This document shows, piece after piece, positions 5,638 to 5,713 of a DNA stretch of 5,713 bases. The DNA comes from an uncultured Lachnospiraceae bacterium. Its GTDB lineage: Bacteria > Bacillota > Clostridia > Lachnospirales > Lachnospiraceae. Position 1 is the first letter of the stretch. The number at the start of each line of letters is the position of its first letter. Below the pieces are notes generated by a model. That model saw only the letters and a program-made list of their open reading frames with translations. It was not told the origin of the DNA and did no database searches. Where the stretch lies: the NCBI GenBank assembly GCA_947174725.1, contig CAMWKA010000140.1:1-5713 (forward strand). Direction: 5' to 3'. The position numbers were made by a program, and so were the translations under genes.

Positions 5638-5705
5638 AAGAAATCTTTTCGTATGTAAGATGGGCATATTCTTGTGATACTACAAAAACATTTATATTAG
5701 TATAG
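5580..5705 (+). CDS. Candidate 41-residue small protein, unrecognised
   Basis: ATG at 5580 uses the same AAGGA site at 10-base spacing and runs to TAG at 5703-5705. The product begins MFGNHLPKRPGYCKSKC, is basic at the N-terminus, and has three cysteines (13, 17, 33) and two aromatic patches (FSYVRWAY). No signal peptide, membrane helix or known family is evident. It is the longest plus-strand frame after the promoter candidate, but a frame this short in AT-rich DNA can occur by chance. Confidence 0.3.
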   Translation: MFGNHLPKRPGYCKSKCTLKEIFSYVRWAYSCDTTKTFILV

Positions 5706-5713
5706 GTCAACAA

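Larger units (their letters stand above)
5361..5713. other. 353-base region without a large gene
   Basis: This end of the window splits in two. Positions 5361-5510 are the licD leader and promoter. Positions 5511-5713 are strongly AT-rich (about 27% G+C over 5521-5700 by hand count, against 58% in one counted 60-base line of licD) and hold a plus-strand promoter-like sequence and two tiny overlapping reading frames. No tRNA-like or strong terminator structure was seen. The drop in G+C may mark a junction with different DNA or simply a divergent control region. Confidence 0.6.

Noticed and set aside
1..5713. Defence island, prophage, insertion sequence, CRISPR or toxin-antitoxin system
   Set aside because: No transposase, integrase, nuclease, spaced repeats or toxin-like pair was found. 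The gene set is housekeeping, regulatory and surface related.

Overview
The window looks like chromosomal DNA from an anaerobic, probably gut-associated Firmicute of the Lachnospiraceae/Clostridia type. This rests on the gene content: a phosphate butyryltransferase, an ECF sigma factor with a DUF4179-type membrane anti-sigma partner, a FlxA-like coiled-coil protein, and a LicD protein with a TagF-like tail. Strong AAGGAGG/GGAGG ribosome binding sites and AT-rich sigma-A type promoters fit the same group. Family assignments come from reading the proteins; no search was run.

All five clear genes lie on the minus strand, so transcription runs from high to low coordinates. In that order they are: a LicD-family surface-polymer modification enzyme (3912-5360) behind an extended -10 promoter; a FlxA-like, very charged coiled-coil protein (2712-3725) with its own near-consensus promoter, a structured leader and a rho-independent terminator (2639-2668); an ECF sigma factor (2098-2580) overlapping the gene for its probable membrane-anchored anti-sigma sensor (1089-2117), driven by a probable autoregulated ECF promoter packed directly against the preceding terminator; and phosphate butyryltransferase (49-966), whose probable operon partner, butyrate kinase, would begin at or beyond the left edge.

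The right end (5361-5713) has no large gene. It holds the licD promoter and leader, then an AT-rich stretch (about 27% G+C over 5521-5700 by hand count) with a plus-strand promoter-like sequence, a ribosome binding site and two overlapping tiny reading frames of uncertain status.

The genes appear to form several transcription units rather than one system. The sigma/anti-sigma pair is a self-contained envelope-signal switch. LicD and the FlxA-like protein relate to the cell surface or to export, and ptb belongs to butyrate energy metabolism. I see no defence system, mobile element, CRISPR array, tRNA or rRNA. The most interesting points are the terminator/ECF-promoter junction with a spare copy of a terminator arm, the LicD plus TagF-like fusion with an altered motif, a 337-residue protein lacking Cys, His, Trp and Tyr, and the overlapping micro-ORFs.
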